From positions 1 to 6,260 of the forward strand of contig JBKJUK010000273.1 in NCBI GenBank assembly GCA_046590705.1: a stretch of 6,260 nucleotides of DNA, read 5' to 3'. Position 1 is the first letter of the stretch; every line of letters starts with the position of its first letter. Positions 6,030-6,260 of the stretch are shown one piece after another. Origin of the DNA: JBKJUK01 sp046590705. GTDB lineage: Bacteria; Acidobacteriota; Thermoanaerobaculia; Gp7-AA8. A model generated the notes under the pieces. That model searched no databases. It saw only the letters and a list, made by a program, of their open reading frames with translations, and was not told where the DNA came from. Position numbers and translations under genes: made by a program.

Positions 6030-6196
6030 GCCCCGGAAGGGGCGGCATCGTTGTAGCGCAGGCCGTCAGGCCTGGGAGTGATTCCTTCCGGCGTGTAGGT
6101 CTTCGCGCCGGAGGCGCGACAGAGGGTAGCCGGTGGCGAAGCGAAGCGCCGCCACCGGATCAACCAGCAGCGGGTTTTACCGCCCCGGCGGGGCGG
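6030..6196 (-). repeat. Cluster of five GC-rich hairpins (composite dispersed repeat)
   Basis: Five perfect stems follow one another. GCCCC/GGGGC at 6030-6043 has loop GGAA. CAGGCC/GGCCTG at 6059-6074 has loop GTCA. TCGCGCC/GGCGCGA at 6103-6119 has loop GGA. CCGGTGGCG/CGCCACCGG at 6130-6158 has an 11-nt loop. CCGCCCC/GGGGCGG at 6180-6196 has loop GGC. I recall similar strings, read on the minus strand, from many places in Acidobacteriota and Planctomycetota genomes, where they cause spurious gene calls. Whether it is one mobile unit, several joined repeats or a structured RNA cannot be told from one copy. Confidence 0.7.
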
Positions 6197-6260
6197 CAGA
6201 AGTGATGCGGTCATGCGGGCCGAAATCGCGACTACCCAGCAGACAATAAGGCTTTGGCTC

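Larger units (their letters stand above)
5829..6260. other. Repeat-rich non-coding region to the window end
   Basis: No gene is supported in this 432-nt stretch. Frames open on both strands pass straight through GC-rich palindromes and encode low-complexity Arg/Pro/Gly/Ala sequence with no domain. Visible structure in order: a small hairpin, GTCGA-GAGAA-TCGAC, at 5844-5858; an inverted repeat at 5914-5951; a short hairpin at 5965-5977; and the five-hairpin cluster at 6030-6196. The last 60 nt show nothing recognisable. An ATG at 6213 opens a frame that is still open at 6260, but it is too short to judge. Confidence 0.65.

Noticed and set aside
5828..6214. Open frames on both strands through the terminal hairpin cluster
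   Set aside because: They are open because GC-rich palindromes lack stop codons. The products are low-complexity with no ribosome binding site worth noting.
6213..6260. An ATG opening a 16-codon frame that runs off the window end
   Set aside because: There is only a weak purine run upstream, the codons include ATA and AGG, and the stretch is too short to support a gene call. More downstream sequence would decide.

Overview
The window holds five plus-strand genes of ordinary bacterial type and two repeat-rich non-coding stretches. I see no CRISPR array, prophage, transposase, toxin-antitoxin pair or rRNA/tRNA gene. The DNA is moderately GC-rich, with start and stop use typical of a Gram-negative bacterium. 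The intergenic hairpins (the CACAGGCA/TGCCTGTG palindrome, and a cluster of GC-rich hairpins near the 3' end) resemble dispersed repeats I recall from Acidobacteriota and Planctomycetota genomes. I therefore lean towards an acidobacterium-like organism, but this is an inference from memory and not a measured placement.

Region 1 (28-3196) is a tightly packed unit. It encodes a prolipoprotein diacylglyceryl transferase (lgt), chorismate synthase (aroC) and a class V PLP-dependent aminotransferase-fold enzyme. Both junctions are TGATG overlaps, in which the last base of the stop codon is the first base of the next start, so the three are very likely co-transcribed and translationally coupled. 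Their functions (lipoprotein lipidation, aromatic precursor synthesis, an unassigned PLP reaction) do not form one obvious pathway.

Region 2 (3197-3659) has no supported gene. It contains three copies of a palindromic repeat, two of them lying as perfect 28-bp inverted arms. After these come a further nested inverted repeat and an AT-rich patch with a weak promoter candidate just before the next gene.

Region 3 (3660-5828) encodes RmuC, a membrane-anchored coiled-coil protein with a nuclease-like domain, then a small membrane-anchored DUF4230 protein after a 75-nt gap that contains a hairpin.

Region 4 (5829-6260) has no supported gene. It begins with small inverted repeats and then holds five consecutive GC-rich hairpins (6030-6196) that look like a composite dispersed repeat, best read on the minus strand.

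The points most worth a second look are: the Lgt variant, which replaces residues equivalent to E. coli His103 and Asn146; the aminotransferase, which has no desulfurase-type catalytic cysteine loop; and the two repeat clusters. I do not find convincing evidence of a wholly new multi-gene system.
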